Of a DNA stretch of 64,000 bases, positions 31,027 to 40,605 are shown piece after piece. The position numbers and the translations under genes are program-made. The notes under the pieces are model-generated. The model did no database searches and was not told the origin of the DNA. It saw only the letters and a program-made list of their open reading frames with translations. Position 1 is the first letter of the stretch; the number at the start of each line of letters is the position of its first letter. Source of the stretch: Noviluteimonas lactosilytica (GTDB lineage Bacteria > Pseudomonadota > Gammaproteobacteria > Xanthomonadales > Xanthomonadaceae); NCBI RefSeq assembly GCF_020866925.1, contig NZ_JAJGAK010000001.1, positions 434,001-498,000 on the forward strand, given 5' to 3'.

Positions 31027-34000
31027 TTACATATTGCGACGATACTCCCCGCCCACGTCATACAACGCGTGGCTGATCTGCCCCAGCGAGTGCGTCTTCA
31101 CCGCCTCCATCAGCGACGCGAACACATTCTTGCGATCGCGCGCCGTCTTCTGCAGGAACCCAAGTCCAGCGTCGCCGTTACGCAGCTGCTGGTAGTTGCC
31201 GACATTCTCGATCTGCTGGCCTTTCTCGCTCTCGGTCGAGCGGATCAACTCGATCTCGGTGACGATGTCGCCGCCGTGGTCCTTCGGCAGGAAGGTGTTG
31301 ACGCCGATCAGCGGCAGCGAGCCGTCGTGCTTCTTGTGTTCGTAGTACAGCGACTCTTCCTGGATCTTGCCGCGCTGGTACATCGTGTCCATCGCGCCGA
31401 GCACGCCGCCGCGCTCGCTGATCGCCTCGAACTCCTTGTAGACGGCTTCTTCGACGATGTCGGTGAGCTTGTCGACGATGAAGCTGCCCTGCCACGGGTT
31501 CTCGTTGAAGTTCAGGCCCAGTTCTTTGTTGATGATCATCTGGATCGCGACGGCGCGGCGCACGCTTTCTTCGGTCGGCGTGGTGATCGCTTCGTCGTAG
31601 GCGTTGGTGTGCAGCGAGTTGCAGTTGTCGAACAGCGCGTACAGCGCCTGCAGCGTCGTGCGGATGTCGTTGAACTGGATTTCCTGCGCGTGCAGCGAAC
31701 GGCCCGACGTCTGGATGTGGTACTTCATCATCTGCGAACGCGGGCCGGCGCCGTAGCGCTCGCGCATCGCGCGCGCCCAGATGCGGCGGGCGACGCGGCC
31801 GATCACCGTGTATTCCGGATCCATGCCGTTGCTGAAGAAGAACGACAGGTTCGGCGCGAAGTCGTCGATCTTCATGCCGCGCGCGAGGTAGTACTCGACG
31901 ATGGTGAAGCCGTTCGACAGCGTGAACGCGAGCTGCGAAATCGGATTCGCGCCCGCTTCGGCGATGTGGTAACCGGAGATCGACACCGAGTAGAAGTTGC
32001 GGACCTGCTTGTCCACGAAGTACTGCTGGATGTCGCCCATCATGCGCAGGGCGAACTCGGTGCTGAAGATGCAGGTGTTCTGCGCCTGGTCTTCCTTGAG
32101 GATGTCGGCCTGCACCGTGCCGCGCACGGTCTTGAGCGTGTCTTCCTTGATGCGCGCGTACGTGTCGGCGTCGATGATCTGGTCGCCGGTGACGCCGAGC
32201 AGGCCGAGGCCGAGGCCGTCGTTCGTTTCCGGCAGCATGCCGCCGTACTCCGGACGCTTGCGACCTTCGAACATGCTTTCGATCTTGGCGTGCGCCTCGT
32301 CCCAGCGCGACTGATCCTCGCGCAGGTACTTCTCGACCTGCTGGTCGATCGCGGTGTTCATGAACATCGCGAGGATGATCGGCGCCGGGCCGTTGATCGT
32401 CATCGACACCGACGTCGTCGGCGCGCACAGGTCGAAGCCGGAATACAGCTTCTTCATGTCGTCGAGCGTGGCGATGTTGACGCCCGAGTTGCCGATCTTG
32501 CCGTAGATGTCCGGGCGCACGGCGGGGTCTTCGCCGTACAGCGTGACGCTGTCGAACGCGGTCGACAGGCGCGCGGCCGGCTGGCCGACGCTCAGGTAAT
32601 GGAAGCGGCGATTGGTGCGTTCCGGCGTGCCTTCGCCGGCGAACATGCGGATCGGATCCTCGCCGGTGCGGCGATACGGATACACGCCGCCGGTGTACGG
32701 GTAGTAGCCCGGCAGGTTTTCCTTCTGCAGGAAGGTCAGCAACTCGCCCCAGCTGCGGTACGTCGGCGCGGCGATCTTCGGGACCTTCTGGTGCGACAGC
32801 GATTCGCGGTAGTTCTCGACGCGAATGACCTTGTCGCGCACCTTGTATTCGTTGACGTCGTCGGTGATCGACTTCAGGCGCGCGGGCCATTCGCGCAGGA
32901 GCTTCAGCGCTTCGGAATCGAGCGCGTGGATCGCATCCTGGTAACGCTGGCGCAGCGTGGTCAGCGACTTGTCGCCCGGCTCCACCACGTCGTCGGTGCC
33001 GTAGAGATCCAGCGCCTTCGGCAGCTTCGCGTCATCGAGGTCGCGCAGCGACTGCCAGTAACTCTGCGCGCGGTCGGCGATTTCGCTCTGCGATTCGATG
33101 CGCGTGTTGATGCCGCGGCCCTGCTCGGCGATCTCGGCGAGGTAACGCACGCGCGCGCCGGGGATCAGCACGGTGGCGCGCGGTTCCTTCAGCGTGGTGT
33201 CGATGTGCGGCGTCCACGCATCGATCGGCAGCTGCAGCTTCTCGCGCAGCAGGCGCGTCAGGTTCGCGAACATCCAGCTGATGCCGGGATCGCTGAACTG
33301 GCTCGCGATGGTCGGATAGACCGGCACGTCCTCGTCCTTCGTCTGGAAGGCGACGCGGTTGCGCTTCCACTGCTTGCGCACGTCGCGCAGCGCGTCTTCG
33401 GCGCCGCGCTTGTCGAACTTGTTGAGCACGACGAGCTCGGCGAAGTCGAGCATGTCGATCTTCTCCAGCTGGCTCGGCGCGCCGAAGTCGCTGGTCATCA
33501 CGTACATCGGGAAGTCGACGAGGTCGACGATCTCCGAATCGCTCTGGCCGATGCCCGCGGTCTCGACGATCACCATGTCGTAGCCGAGCGACTTCAGGAA
33601 CGCGATGCAGTCCTTCAGCACGATGTTCGTCGCCATGTGCTGTCGGCGCGTGGCCATCGAACGCATGAAGACGCGCTTGCTGCGCAGCGAGTTCATGCGG
33701 ATGCGATCGCCGAGCAGCGCGCCGCCGGTGCGGCGACGGGTCGGGTCGACCGAGATCACGGCGATGCGCATCTCGGGGAACGACGCAAGGAAACGGTTCA
33801 GCAGTTCGTCGGTGACCGACGACTTGCCGGCGCCGCCGGTGCCGGTGATGCCGATGACGGGCGTCTTGCCGCCGGCGAGCTGCCATTGCTTGCGCAGGTG
33901 CGTGAGTTCGGATTCCTCGAGCGCGCTTTCTTCGATCGCGCTGAGCATGCGGCCGATCGCGATTTCGTCGGACAGATCCACGAGGTGCGGTTTCTCGACC

Positions 34001-34461
34001 GGCATGCGCGCGGCTTCGGCGCGGCGCACGACGTCCTCGATCATCGCGACCAGGCCCATGTGCATGCCGTCGTTCGGATGGTAGATACGCTCGACGCCGT
34101 AGTCCTGCAGTTCGCGGATCTCTTCCGGCGTGATCGTGCCGCCGCCACCGCCGAACACGCGGATGTGCGACGCACCGCGCTCGCGCAGCATATCGACCAT
34201 GTACTTGAAGTATTCGACGTGGCCGCCCTGGTAGGACGACAGCGCGATCGCATCGGCGTCTTCCTGCAGCGCCGCGCGCACGACGTCTTCGACCGAACGG
34301 TTGTGCCCGAGGTGGATCACTTCCGCGCCCTGCCCCTGGATCAGGCGCCGCATGATGTTGATCGCGGCGTCGTGGCCGTCGAACAGGCTGGCGGCGGTGA
34401 CGAAGCGCAGCGGGCTCGTCTCGGTCTGCGGCTGGGGAACGCTGGCGGCGGGGGTGCTCAT
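31027..34461 (-). CDS. icmF: Fused isobutyryl-CoA mutase IcmF
   Basis: 1144 residues, the length of IcmF. Domains in order: a B12-binding domain ('[20 protein letters not shown]' with cobalamin His30, '[16 protein letters not shown]', 'VFGGGGGTI'), a MeaB-type G3E GTPase domain with Walker A 'GTGGAGKSS' near residue 210, and the large mutase barrel ending '[13 protein letters not shown]'. IcmF interconverts isobutyryl-CoA and butyryl-CoA with adenosylcobalamin and can also act on isovaleryl/pivalyl-CoA; its G-protein domain guards cofactor loading. A TACAAT -10-like sequence is at 34504-34499. It stands alone but lies near the leucine-degradation genes. The long plus-strand open frame opposite it is a shadow. 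Confidence 0.95.
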   Translation of the reverse strand: MSTPAASVPQPQTETSPLRFVTAASLFDGHDAAINIMRRLIQGQGAEVIHLGHNRSVEDVVRAALQEDADAIALSSYQGGHVEYFKYMVDMLRERGASHIRVFGGGGGTITPEEIRELQDYGVERIYHPNDGMHMGLVAMIEDVVRRAEAARMPVEKPHLVDLSDEIAIGRMLSAIEESALEESELTHLRKQWQLAGGKTPVIGITGTGGAGKSSVTDELLNRFLASFPEMRIAVISVDPTRRRTGGALLGDRIRMNSLRSKRVFMRSMATRRQHMATNIVLKDCIAFLKSLGYDMVIVETAGIGQSDSEIVDLVDFPMYVMTSDFGAPSQLEKIDMLDFAELVVLNKFDKRGAEDALRDVRKQWKRNRVAFQTKDEDVPVYPTIASQFSDPGISWMFANLTRLLREKLQLPIDAWTPHIDTTLKEPRATVLIPGARVRYLAEIAEQGRGINTRIESQSEIADRAQSYWQSLRDLDDAKLPKALDLYGTDDVVEPGDKSLTTLRQRYQDAIHALDSEALKLLREWPARLKSITDDVNEYKVRDKVIRVENYRESLSHQKVPKIAAPTYRSWGELLTFLQKENLPGYYPYTGGVYPYRRTGEDPIRMFAGEGTPERTNRRFHYLSVGQPAARLSTAFDSVTLYGEDPAVRPDIYGKIGNSGVNIATLDDMKKLYSGFDLCAPTTSVSMTINGPAPIILAMFMNTAIDQQVEKYLREDQSRWDEAHAKIESMFEGRKRPEYGGMLPETNDGLGLGLLGVTGDQIIDADTYARIKEDTLKTVRGTVQADILKEDQAQNTCIFSTEFALRMMGDIQQYFVDKQVRNFYSVSISGYHIAEAGANPISQLAFTLSNGFTIVEYYLARGMKIDDFAPNLSFFFSNGMDPEYTVIGRVARRIWARAMRERYGAGPRSQMMKYHIQTSGRSLHAQEIQFNDIRTTLQALYALFDNCNSLHTNAYDEAITTPTEESVRRAVAIQMIINKELGLNFNENPWQGSFIVDKLTDIVEEAVYKEFEAISERGGVLGAMDTMYQRGKIQEESLYYEHKKHDGSLPLIGVNTFLPKDHGGDIVTEIELIRSTESEKGQQIENVGNYQQLRNGDAGLGFLQKTARDRKNVFASLMEAVKTHSLGQISHALYDVGGEYRRNM

Positions 34462-34559
34462 GGGGCGGCGCGCTCAATACGGTGAAGACGAATCCCGAAT
34501 TGTAGCGCCTCGGCCGTTAAAGGCCCTGCCCGGGGCTGCCTGCCTGCGGCCGGACGCGC

Positions 34560-35039
34560 TCAAGCGCACTTGCTCACGCTGCACAACAGGAGCATCCCGC
34601 CGACGGCGAACACCGGCACGATCACGACCCACGCCGCCGCGCTGAGTACGAACATCTGCAGAAACGAGGCGCCCCGCGAGACGAGCCAAGCCAGTAACAG
34701 GGCCTGCGCGACGAGCAGCCCCGCGCCCCACGCGGCCCACAGGTGGATGTCACGGCCGCCGGCCACGATGGCCAGCAGCACGACGCCGACGCCCACGACA
34801 GCCAGCGCCCACTTCAGGAACCGGCGCGCTTCGAATTCCGGCGCGAAGGACCTCGCGATGGCAAGCAGCGCGGCCCATATCACGGCGAGCCCCAGGCCGA
34901 GCGACGACGTGAACAATTGTGCGAGCAGCATCCCTGCAATCCCGATGGCCTCGAACAGCCAACGAGGCGCGCGGCCACCTTCGGTCACCTCCTCGTGCGG
35001 CGCGGCGGATCGTGCAAGATGGCGCCATGAGCCCCGCAC
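34560..35039 (-). CDS. Hypothetical multi-pass membrane protein
   Basis: Up to 159 residues with about four to five hydrophobic helices ('IGIAGMLLAQLFTSSLGLGLAVIWAALLAIA', 'WALAVVGVGVVLLAIVAG', 'AWGAGLLVAQALLLAWLV', 'MFVLSAAAWVVIVPVFAVGGMLLL'). No family recognised. The start is uncertain: ATG 35039 overlaps the start of the divergent gene by 13 bases; a GTG at 34985 would remove an Arg-rich leader. It is downstream of nothing codirectional and may be monocistronic. Confidence 0.6.
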   Translation of the reverse strand: MRGSWRHLARSAAPHEEVTEGGRAPRWLFEAIGIAGMLLAQLFTSSLGLGLAVIWAALLAIARSFAPEFEARRFLKWALAVVGVGVVLLAIVAGGRDIHLWAAWGAGLLVAQALLLAWLVSRGASFLQMFVLSAAAWVVIVPVFAVGGMLLLCSVSKCA

Positions 35040-35362
35040 CCGACTACTTCCATCGCGCGCAGCTGCTGTTCCTCGGCGAGTTCGTCGCGTTCGTTACGCT
35101 CAGCATGCTCGCGCACGAATTCGGCCGTGCCGGTGCGGCGGACTACGTGTTTGCCGGCGTGCTGGTGTTCCACCTCGTCACTGCCTGGCATTTCGCGCTG
35201 GCGGCGAAGCAGATGGGCCGTTCGCCGTGGGCGTGGGGCCTGCTCGCCAGCGTTCCGCCGGGCGCCATGCTGGCGTGGTTGCAGCTTCGGATGTCGCAAC
35301 TCGCCATCGACGACGATCGCCGGGGCCTGCGTCAGCCTTCGCGCAGGTCGCGCATCGACTGA
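35027..35362 (+). CDS. Small hypothetical membrane protein
   Basis: 111 residues with two to three hydrophobic stretches ('LLFLGEFVAFVTLSML', 'DYVFAGVLVFHLVTAWHFALA', 'WGLLASVPPGAMLAWLQL'). No family is recognised. Its 5' end overlaps the divergent membrane-protein gene and its 3' end overlaps the end of the convergent cupin gene by 31 bases, an unusually squeezed arrangement; the start lacks a strong ribosome site. Confidence 0.55.
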   Translation: MSPAPDYFHRAQLLFLGEFVAFVTLSMLAHEFGRAGAADYVFAGVLVFHLVTAWHFALAAKQMGRSPWAWGLLASVPPGAMLAWLQLRMSQLAIDDDRRGLRQPSRRSRID

Positions 35363-35805
35363 CCGTGCTCCTGGCACCAGCGCGCGTACTCCGCACGCTG
35401 CGTCTGCACGTTCGCGACGCCGAGCACTTCGCCGCCGGGGCCGATGAACTCGACGTCGCCCGTCACCACGACGAACGCCACCATGTCTTCGTCGCCGACG
35501 ATCTTCCACCAGTCGACGTGGCCCGCGGGCTCGAACACGTAGTCGCCAGCACCGAGGATTTCGCCGGTGCACAACTGGCGCTGGCCCGCGAGTTGATGCA
35601 CGTGCACGTCGCCGGTGTGGCGATGCAGCGGCATCACCGTGCCCGGCGCCATGCGCAGGAGTTCGACGAAGCCGCGCTCGCCGAGGAAGCGCAGCGGCTT
35701 CGCCCATTTGCCCGGCGTCGACGCGGGAATCCACGGCAGGTCTTCGGCCGCGACCACACGCGTCGGCAGTTTGCCGTGCATCGCGTCGTGCAGGAACGCG
35801 TTCAC
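35332..35805 (-). CDS. Cupin-domain protein (dihydroxyacetophenone dioxygenase-like)
   Basis: 157 residues from GTG 35805. Cupin metal motifs are visible: 'GTVMPLHRHTGDVHVHQL' (HxH...E/Q-type ligands) and 'GDYVFEPAGHVDWW'. The overall pattern resembles the 2,4'-dihydroxyacetophenone dioxygenase family. The GTG overlaps the TGA of the upstream MBL gene by 4 bases (GTGA), so it is third in a GST-MBL-cupin operon. The frame is open far upstream, but that part is a shadow of the MBL gene. Confidence 0.8.
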   Translation of the reverse strand: MNAFLHDAMHGKLPTRVVAAEDLPWIPASTPGKWAKPLRFLGERGFVELLRMAPGTVMPLHRHTGDVHVHQLAGQRQLCTGEILGAGDYVFEPAGHVDWWKIVGDEDMVAFVVVTGDVEFIGPGGEVLGVANVQTQRAEYARWCQEHGQSMRDLREG

Positions 35806-36608
35806 GCCGCGACCCTGCGCAGGTAATTGTCGAACGAGGCTTCGACCTGCGCGCGCCCGTTGCCGAGGATGTTGCGCCCCCACGAGAAGCCGAACACATC
35901 CTCGTAGTCGAACGGCGCGAGCAGCGCGCGCATGCGACGCACGGCCGACGGCGCCATCGGCGTTAAGTTCGGCACGCTGTGCATGAACGTCACCTGCTTG
36001 CGGTCCTGCGTCACGTGCGGCGAGTCGCCGGGGAACAGCGTCTGGCCGCGCGGGCCCTGCTTCCAGTGCAGCGCGGTACTGCTGTCGAAGTGGCCGGCGG
36101 TGTTGATCAGCGTGACGTCGTCGGACAGCGCGAGCGTGTCGCCTTCCCAGAAACGGATGTTCGGCGACGGGCGATGCACCCACGATTCGTCGCCCGCGTG
36201 CAGCAGGATTTCGACGCCGCCGAGCGCCTCGCTCCACTCCACCATCGACGAATAGAAATGCGGATGCGAGAGGATGATGCGATCGGCGCCGCCCGCCTTG
36301 CGCAGCGCGTCGACGCCTTCGTCGGTGACCAGGCTGATCGATTCCCACAGAATGTTGCCGGCATCGGTGCGCAGGTGCAGCACGCGCTGCGGGATCGCGA
36401 ACATGCCGTCGATGGCGATCGACAACAGGCCCGCGTCGTCGCCGATGCGCAGCTTGAAACGCTTCGCGAGCTCGGCGTGCGTGGTCCATTGCTGGCCGTT
36501 CCAGTCGACGTACTGGCGGTCGTCTTCGCAAACCGGGCACGACGCGGGCGGTGCGTCGGACGGCGCGTACTGCGTGCCGCAGGCGTTGCAGATGTAAGCG
36601 GTGCTCAT
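35802..36608 (-). CDS. MBL-fold hydrolase with N-terminal rubredoxin-like zinc knuckle
   Basis: 268 residues. The N terminus has 'CNACGTQY' and 'CPVCEDDRQYV', a small rubredoxin-like CxxC...CxxC unit. The rest is a metallo-beta-lactamase-like domain: 'GADRIILSHPHFYSSMVEW' in the place of the HxHxDH motif, 'HAGDESWV', 'NTAGHFDSSTALHW', 'LFPGDSPHV'. The metal motif is altered (SHPHFYSS), so metal load or activity may differ from classical members. GGAG precedes ATG 36608, which overlaps the GST stop by 4 bases. Middle gene of the operon. Confidence 0.82.
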   Translation of the reverse strand: MSTAYICNACGTQYAPSDAPPASCPVCEDDRQYVDWNGQQWTTHAELAKRFKLRIGDDAGLLSIAIDGMFAIPQRVLHLRTDAGNILWESISLVTDEGVDALRKAGGADRIILSHPHFYSSMVEWSEALGGVEILLHAGDESWVHRPSPNIRFWEGDTLALSDDVTLINTAGHFDSSTALHWKQGPRGQTLFPGDSPHVTQDRKQVTFMHSVPNLTPMAPSAVRRMRALLAPFDYEDVFGFSWGRNILGNGRAQVEASFDNYLRRVAA

Positions 36609-37318
36609 GCGGTGATCTCCTCGTCCTTGTGGATGCCGTACTTCGAATGCAGGTACGGGTCCTGGTAATCGGCAAACGCGCGTTGCGTGGCCAGGCGGTT
36701 GCGGATCGTGTCGAACCAGCGCGCGAGATTCGGGAAATCCGCGAGCGATTGGCCGTGGCCCTTGTGCGAAACGATCCACGGATAGCAGGCGATGTCGGCG
36801 ATCGAATACGCGTCGCCCGCGATGAACGTGCGGCCTTCGAGGCGACGATCGAGCACGCCGTACAGGCGACGCGTTTCGCGCGTGTAGCGGTCGATGGCGA
36901 ACAGGTCTTCCTGCGTCGCGAGCCTGCGGAACCAGCCGCTCTGCCCCGCCATCGGACCGAGACCCGCGACCTGCCACGTGAGCCATTGCAGCGTGTCCCA
37001 CTTCGCGCGCGGATCGCGCGGCACCAGGTGGCCCGTCTTATCCGCGAGGTACTGCAGGATCGCGCCGGATTCGAAGATCGGCAGCGGCGCGCCGCCGTCG
37101 GCGGGGGCGTTGTCGACGATCGCGGGAATCTTGTTGTTCGGCGAGATCGCGAGGAATTCGGGCGTGTGTTGCTCGCCCGCCGACAGCTGCACGACGTGCC
37201 AGCGGTGCGCCGGTGCGTCGCCGAGCTCGGCAAGTTCTTCCATGAAGAGCTTCAACTTCATGCCGTTGGGGGTGCGGGCGAAGTAGAGGTCGAGCATCGG
37301 GGGCTCCGGGGTGTCCAT
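36605..37318 (-). CDS. Glutathione S-transferase (YfcG/YghU-like)
   Basis: 237 residues: N-terminal thioredoxin-like domain ('LYFARTPNGMKLKLFMEEL', 'NKIPAIVDN', 'IFESGAILQYLAD' with the glutathione-contacting E-S pair) and an all-helical C-terminal domain ('YSIADIACYPWI'). The TPNG-type start resembles Nu-class YfcG/YghU enzymes, which act as disulfide-bond reductases. Start at ATG 37318 (or 37297). It is the first gene of the GST-MBL-cupin operon, and is 55 bases from the divergent PdxR-type regulator. Confidence 0.88.
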   Translation of the reverse strand: MDTPEPPMLDLYFARTPNGMKLKLFMEELAELGDAPAHRWHVVQLSAGEQHTPEFLAISPNNKIPAIVDNAPADGGAPLPIFESGAILQYLADKTGHLVPRDPRAKWDTLQWLTWQVAGLGPMAGQSGWFRRLATQEDLFAIDRYTRETRRLYGVLDRRLEGRTFIAGDAYSIADIACYPWIVSHKGHGQSLADFPNLARWFDTIRNRLATQRAFADYQDPYLHSKYGIHKDEEITA

Positions 37319-37373
37319 GGGGCGATGTTGCGCGTAATCTGGCTCCTCGTTCAGGCCAGTTCCGGGAGATTCC

Positions 37374-38822
37374 ATGGAGCCAGTCCTGCCCTTCGCGCCG
37401 GACCTGTCGGGCGCCGCGGGCCATCTCGCGGGATCGCTGCACCAGCAGTTGCGCGCCGCGATCCTCGACGGGCGCATCGCGGCCGGCGCCGCGCTCCCCT
37501 CGTCGCGCAACCTCGCGGCCGAACTCGGGATCGCGCGCAACACGGTGGTCGGTGCGTACGACCTGCTCGTTGCGGAGGGCTACGTGTTGCCGCGTCGCGG
37601 TGCGAAGGCGGTCGTCGCCGACCTGCGCGCGCGACAGGCGACGCGCGGACCCGCGACCGCGCCGCCGATCGAAGACCCGCGCCTCGCCCCGTTCTGGCGC
37701 ACGCCGTTCCTGCGGCCCGCGCCGCGCCCGTTGCCGGAGACCAGCTTCCGCGTCGGCGTGCCCGACTGGCGCCACTTCCCGCACGAAACCTGGCGCAAGT
37801 TGACGGCGCAGGCGTTGCGCCACTTCTCGAAGACGCCGTTCGGTTACCCGGCGTCGGAAGGCTTGCCGGAATTGCGCGCGGCGATCGCGCAGCACGTCGC
37901 GTTCGCACGCGCGGTCGCATGCACGCAGGAAGACGTGATCGTGACGTCGGGCGCGCAGCAGGCGTTCGACTTGCTCGCGCGGTTACTCGTGACCCCTGGC
38001 GTCACGCGCGTGGCGGTCGAAAATCCCGGCTATCCGCCGTTGCGCGCGGCCTTCGCCGCGGCGGGCGCCCAACTCGTGCCGGTGCCGGTCGACGATGAAG
38101 GCCTGTGCGTCGAATGCCTGCCCGACGACGTGCAGATCGTCATCGTCACGCCGTCGCACCAGTCGCCGACGGGCGCGGCGCTGTCGTTGCGCCGACGCGT
38201 GCCGTTGCTCGAATACGCGCGCACGCGCAACGCGGTGGTGATCGAGGACGACTACGACGGCGAGTTTCGTTTCGGCGGCCGGCCGCTGGATGCGTTGCAG
38301 ACGGTGGATCGCGACGGCCTCGTGTTTTACGTCGGCACGTTCTCCAAGAGCCTGTATCCGGCGTTGCGCAAGGGCTTCGTCGTCGCGCCTGCATGGGCAC
38401 GCGAACCGCTCGCCGCGGTGAAGCATTGCGCGGATTCGCACAGCGACGCGGTGACGCAGGCGGTGCTCGCGGCCTTCATTCGCGAAGGGCATCTCGCGCG
38501 ACACGTGCGTCGCATGCGCGGGATCTACGCCGAACGGCGCGAGGCGTTGATGGAAGGCTTCGATGCGCTGGGCGAATGGCTCGAGCCCATTCCGTCGGAA
38601 GCAGGCCTGCACGCGGCCGCGCGCATCCGCGACCCGGATCAGGCGCAACGCATCCTGGCGTTGGTGCGCGAACACGCACCCGGTGCGCAGTCCACGAACG
38701 AATACGCGATGGCGCCGCTGAAGCAACCCGCCATCGCGTTCGGTTACGGCGTGATCGACGCGGCCGAGATCCGAACGCGGTTCGGAGCGCTCGGCCGCGC
38801 GTTGCGGCGCGTGCCGGAATGA
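37374..38822 (+). CDS. PdxR/MocR-family regulator
   Basis: 482 residues. GntR winged helix at the N terminus ('LHQQLRAAILDGRIAAGAALPSSRNLAAELGIARNTVVGAYDLLVAEGYV') and an aminotransferase-fold domain with 'GTFSKSLYPALRKGFVV' containing the PLP lysine and 'VIEDDYDGEFRFGG'. It is distinct in sequence from the other MocR protein at 27722. Being divergent from the GST operon with a 55-base gap, it likely controls that operon (inference). Its stop is 2 bases from the stop of the convergent sulfotransferase gene. Confidence 0.88.
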   Translation: MEPVLPFAPDLSGAAGHLAGSLHQQLRAAILDGRIAAGAALPSSRNLAAELGIARNTVVGAYDLLVAEGYVLPRRGAKAVVADLRARQATRGPATAPPIEDPRLAPFWRTPFLRPAPRPLPETSFRVGVPDWRHFPHETWRKLTAQALRHFSKTPFGYPASEGLPELRAAIAQHVAFARAVACTQEDVIVTSGAQQAFDLLARLLVTPGVTRVAVENPGYPPLRAAFAAAGAQLVPVPVDDEGLCVECLPDDVQIVIVTPSHQSPTGAALSLRRRVPLLEYARTRNAVVIEDDYDGEFRFGGRPLDALQTVDRDGLVFYVGTFSKSLYPALRKGFVVAPAWAREPLAAVKHCADSHSDAVTQAVLAAFIREGHLARHVRRMRGIYAERREALMEGFDALGEWLEPIPSEAGLHAAARIRDPDQAQRILALVREHAPGAQSTNEYAMAPLKQPAIAFGYGVIDAAEIRTRFGALGRALRRVPE

Positions 38823-38823
38823 A

Positions 38824-40395
38824 TCAGCTGCGCGCGGAGTAACCGTAGGAGCCGAGGCGTTCCTTCATCGGCGCGAGCTGCTGTTCGTAGCGGCGCCACT
38901 GTTCCTTCGAGCGCTGGTGGATCGGCTCGCGCACCTGCGTGGCGCTGGCGGTCGCGACCGAACCGGTGCGGGCCGCGGGATCGAGCACCGCGTCCTCGAA
39001 CGGCAGGCCGAGGAACTCGCACACTTCGGTCATCACGTTCTTCGTGTCGACCGTGAGTTCGCCGTAGCGCACGTCGAGGATGCGATCCGGATACAGGCGG
39101 CGCCAATGCGCCATCAACTGGCGATAGCCCTTGTAGTAGTCCGCCATCTCGGCCTGGTCGTAGGTGTGGCCGTAGAAGCCGGCGAAGTGCTCCTTGAGGT
39201 TGGAGAAGCACGTGTCCATCGGATCGCGCATGACGTGGATGAACTTCGCGTGCGGCAACGCGCGCGCGATGTAGCCGACGTTGAGGAAGTTCGCCGGCAT
39301 CTTGTCGGTGAAGAACGCCTTGTCCTGCGTGCGCCAGCGTGTGTGGTCGAGGTAGCGGCGACCGAGTTCGGCGAAGTCGACGGCGTCGGCCTTCTTCGCG
39401 AGCGCGAGATCGAGTTGCACCGGCCCCTGCAGGTTCGCCATGTAGCGCAGCTGGCGGGTGAAGTCGTGCAATTCGCCGGCATCGGCGACTTGCGTGTGTG
39501 CGCCGAGCATGTGTTCGAGCAGCGTGGTGCCCGAGCGCGGCATGCCGACGATGAAGATCGGCGTGGCGTCGCCGTCGCGCTTCGCGAAGTCGGAGTCGCC
39601 ACCCTTGTATGCGCCGAGATGGTCGAACAGCGCCTGCGCGTTCGCGGCGTCGAACGGCACCATGCGGCGACGCAGGCGCATCGCGGTTTCGAGCACGGGC
39701 CAGGCTTCGTCGGCGCGGCCGAGGTCGTCGAGTTCCTTGAACAGCGCGTAGTGGAACAGCGCCGATTCCTGCTTGTTTTCGCCGACGCGCGCGATGTCGG
39801 CGCGCAGGCGTTCGACGTGGTTGTTCGATGCGGTCCACGTGCGCAGCTTGGCGAGCGACCACGCGGCGTGCGCGAAGTCGGGTTCCAGGCGCAGCGCGTC
39901 CTCGAGTTCGTGTTCGGCGCGGTCGATCTCGCCCGTCTGCATCAGCGAGAGGCCGAGCAGGTAGCGGATCGGACCGTTGTCGAGGCCGATCTCCATCGCG
40001 CGGCGCAGCAGGACCAGCGCCTGTTCGGGGAGCATGGCGTCGGACATCAGCTTCGCGAGCTCGGCGTGGATGACCGGATTGCGCGAGGTCAGTACGGCGT
40101 CGTACGTCGACACGCCCGCGGCGAGTTCGAGTTCGCCGACCGAGAACAGGCGCTTGGCGATCATGTCGAGCAGGTCGGCGTCGGTCTGGCGCGCTTCCCA
40201 CGCCTTCACGGCGTGCTGCGTCGCTTCCTGCAGGCGACCCTGGCGGCCCGCGATCAGCGACAGGCGCAGGTGCGCCATCGGGGCGAGCTCGCGGTCTTCG
40301 ATAAGGGTGGCGTAGGCGGCGCTCGCCTGGTCGAACTGTTGCGCGTTCAGCAGGCGCTCGGCGCTCTGCCAGGCCTGCAGGGACTGCGATTGCAT
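38824..40395 (-). CDS. TPR-sulfotransferase protein
   Basis: 523 residues. The N-terminal 230 residues are tetratricopeptide-like helices (for example 'YLLGLSLMQTGEIDRAEHELEDALRLEPDFAHAAWSLAKL'). The C-terminal half is a sulfotransferase domain with the PAPS-binding loop 'FIVGMPRSGTTLLEHML' and a second signature 'FIHVMRDPMDTCFSN'. Such proteins transfer sulfate from PAPS to carbohydrates or peptides; the acceptor is unknown. Start ATG 40395 with GGAGG not at ideal distance; a TACAAT -10-like sequence lies at 40428-40423. Convergent with the PdxR-type gene. Confidence 0.88.
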   Translation of the reverse strand: MQSQSLQAWQSAERLLNAQQFDQASAAYATLIEDRELAPMAHLRLSLIAGRQGRLQEATQHAVKAWEARQTDADLLDMIAKRLFSVGELELAAGVSTYDAVLTSRNPVIHAELAKLMSDAMLPEQALVLLRRAMEIGLDNGPIRYLLGLSLMQTGEIDRAEHELEDALRLEPDFAHAAWSLAKLRTWTASNNHVERLRADIARVGENKQESALFHYALFKELDDLGRADEAWPVLETAMRLRRRMVPFDAANAQALFDHLGAYKGGDSDFAKRDGDATPIFIVGMPRSGTTLLEHMLGAHTQVADAGELHDFTRQLRYMANLQGPVQLDLALAKKADAVDFAELGRRYLDHTRWRTQDKAFFTDKMPANFLNVGYIARALPHAKFIHVMRDPMDTCFSNLKEHFAGFYGHTYDQAEMADYYKGYRQLMAHWRRLYPDRILDVRYGELTVDTKNVMTEVCEFLGLPFEDAVLDPAARTGSVATASATQVREPIHQRSKEQWRRYEQQLAPMKERLGSYGYSARS

Positions 40396-40605
40396 GGAGG
40401 TATCCGTCGGGTCGAACCCGGGATTGTAGCCATGCCTACACGGGACCGAACCGAGGGATTGGAGTACCATGCGCCGCCTGCGGAGGCCCCATGGCCGCGT
40501 ACCTCGTCCGCAGTCTCCAGGAATCTCAACGACTTACCTCGACTTGTCGGCGTCGCCTGTGATGCGCATTCCCGCGCATCGGCGCGATGGCGACCGGAGC
40601 TCCCG

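Noticed and set aside
30952-34485. 1177-residue open frame on the plus strand
   Set aside because: It is exactly antisense to icmF, whose domains are unmistakable, and its product is a low-complexity Val/Asp/Arg/His-rich chain typical of a GC-rich shadow frame.
35332-37233. 633-residue frame upstream of the cupin
   Set aside because: It is a shadow of the MBL and GST genes; only the C-terminal 157 residues from GTG 35805 have a protein-like cupin sequence.
38917-40605. Long N-terminal extension of the leucine dehydrogenase frame
   Set aside because: It is antisense to the sulfotransferase gene and has no dehydrogenase homology; the ribosome site and family start are at ATG 40606.
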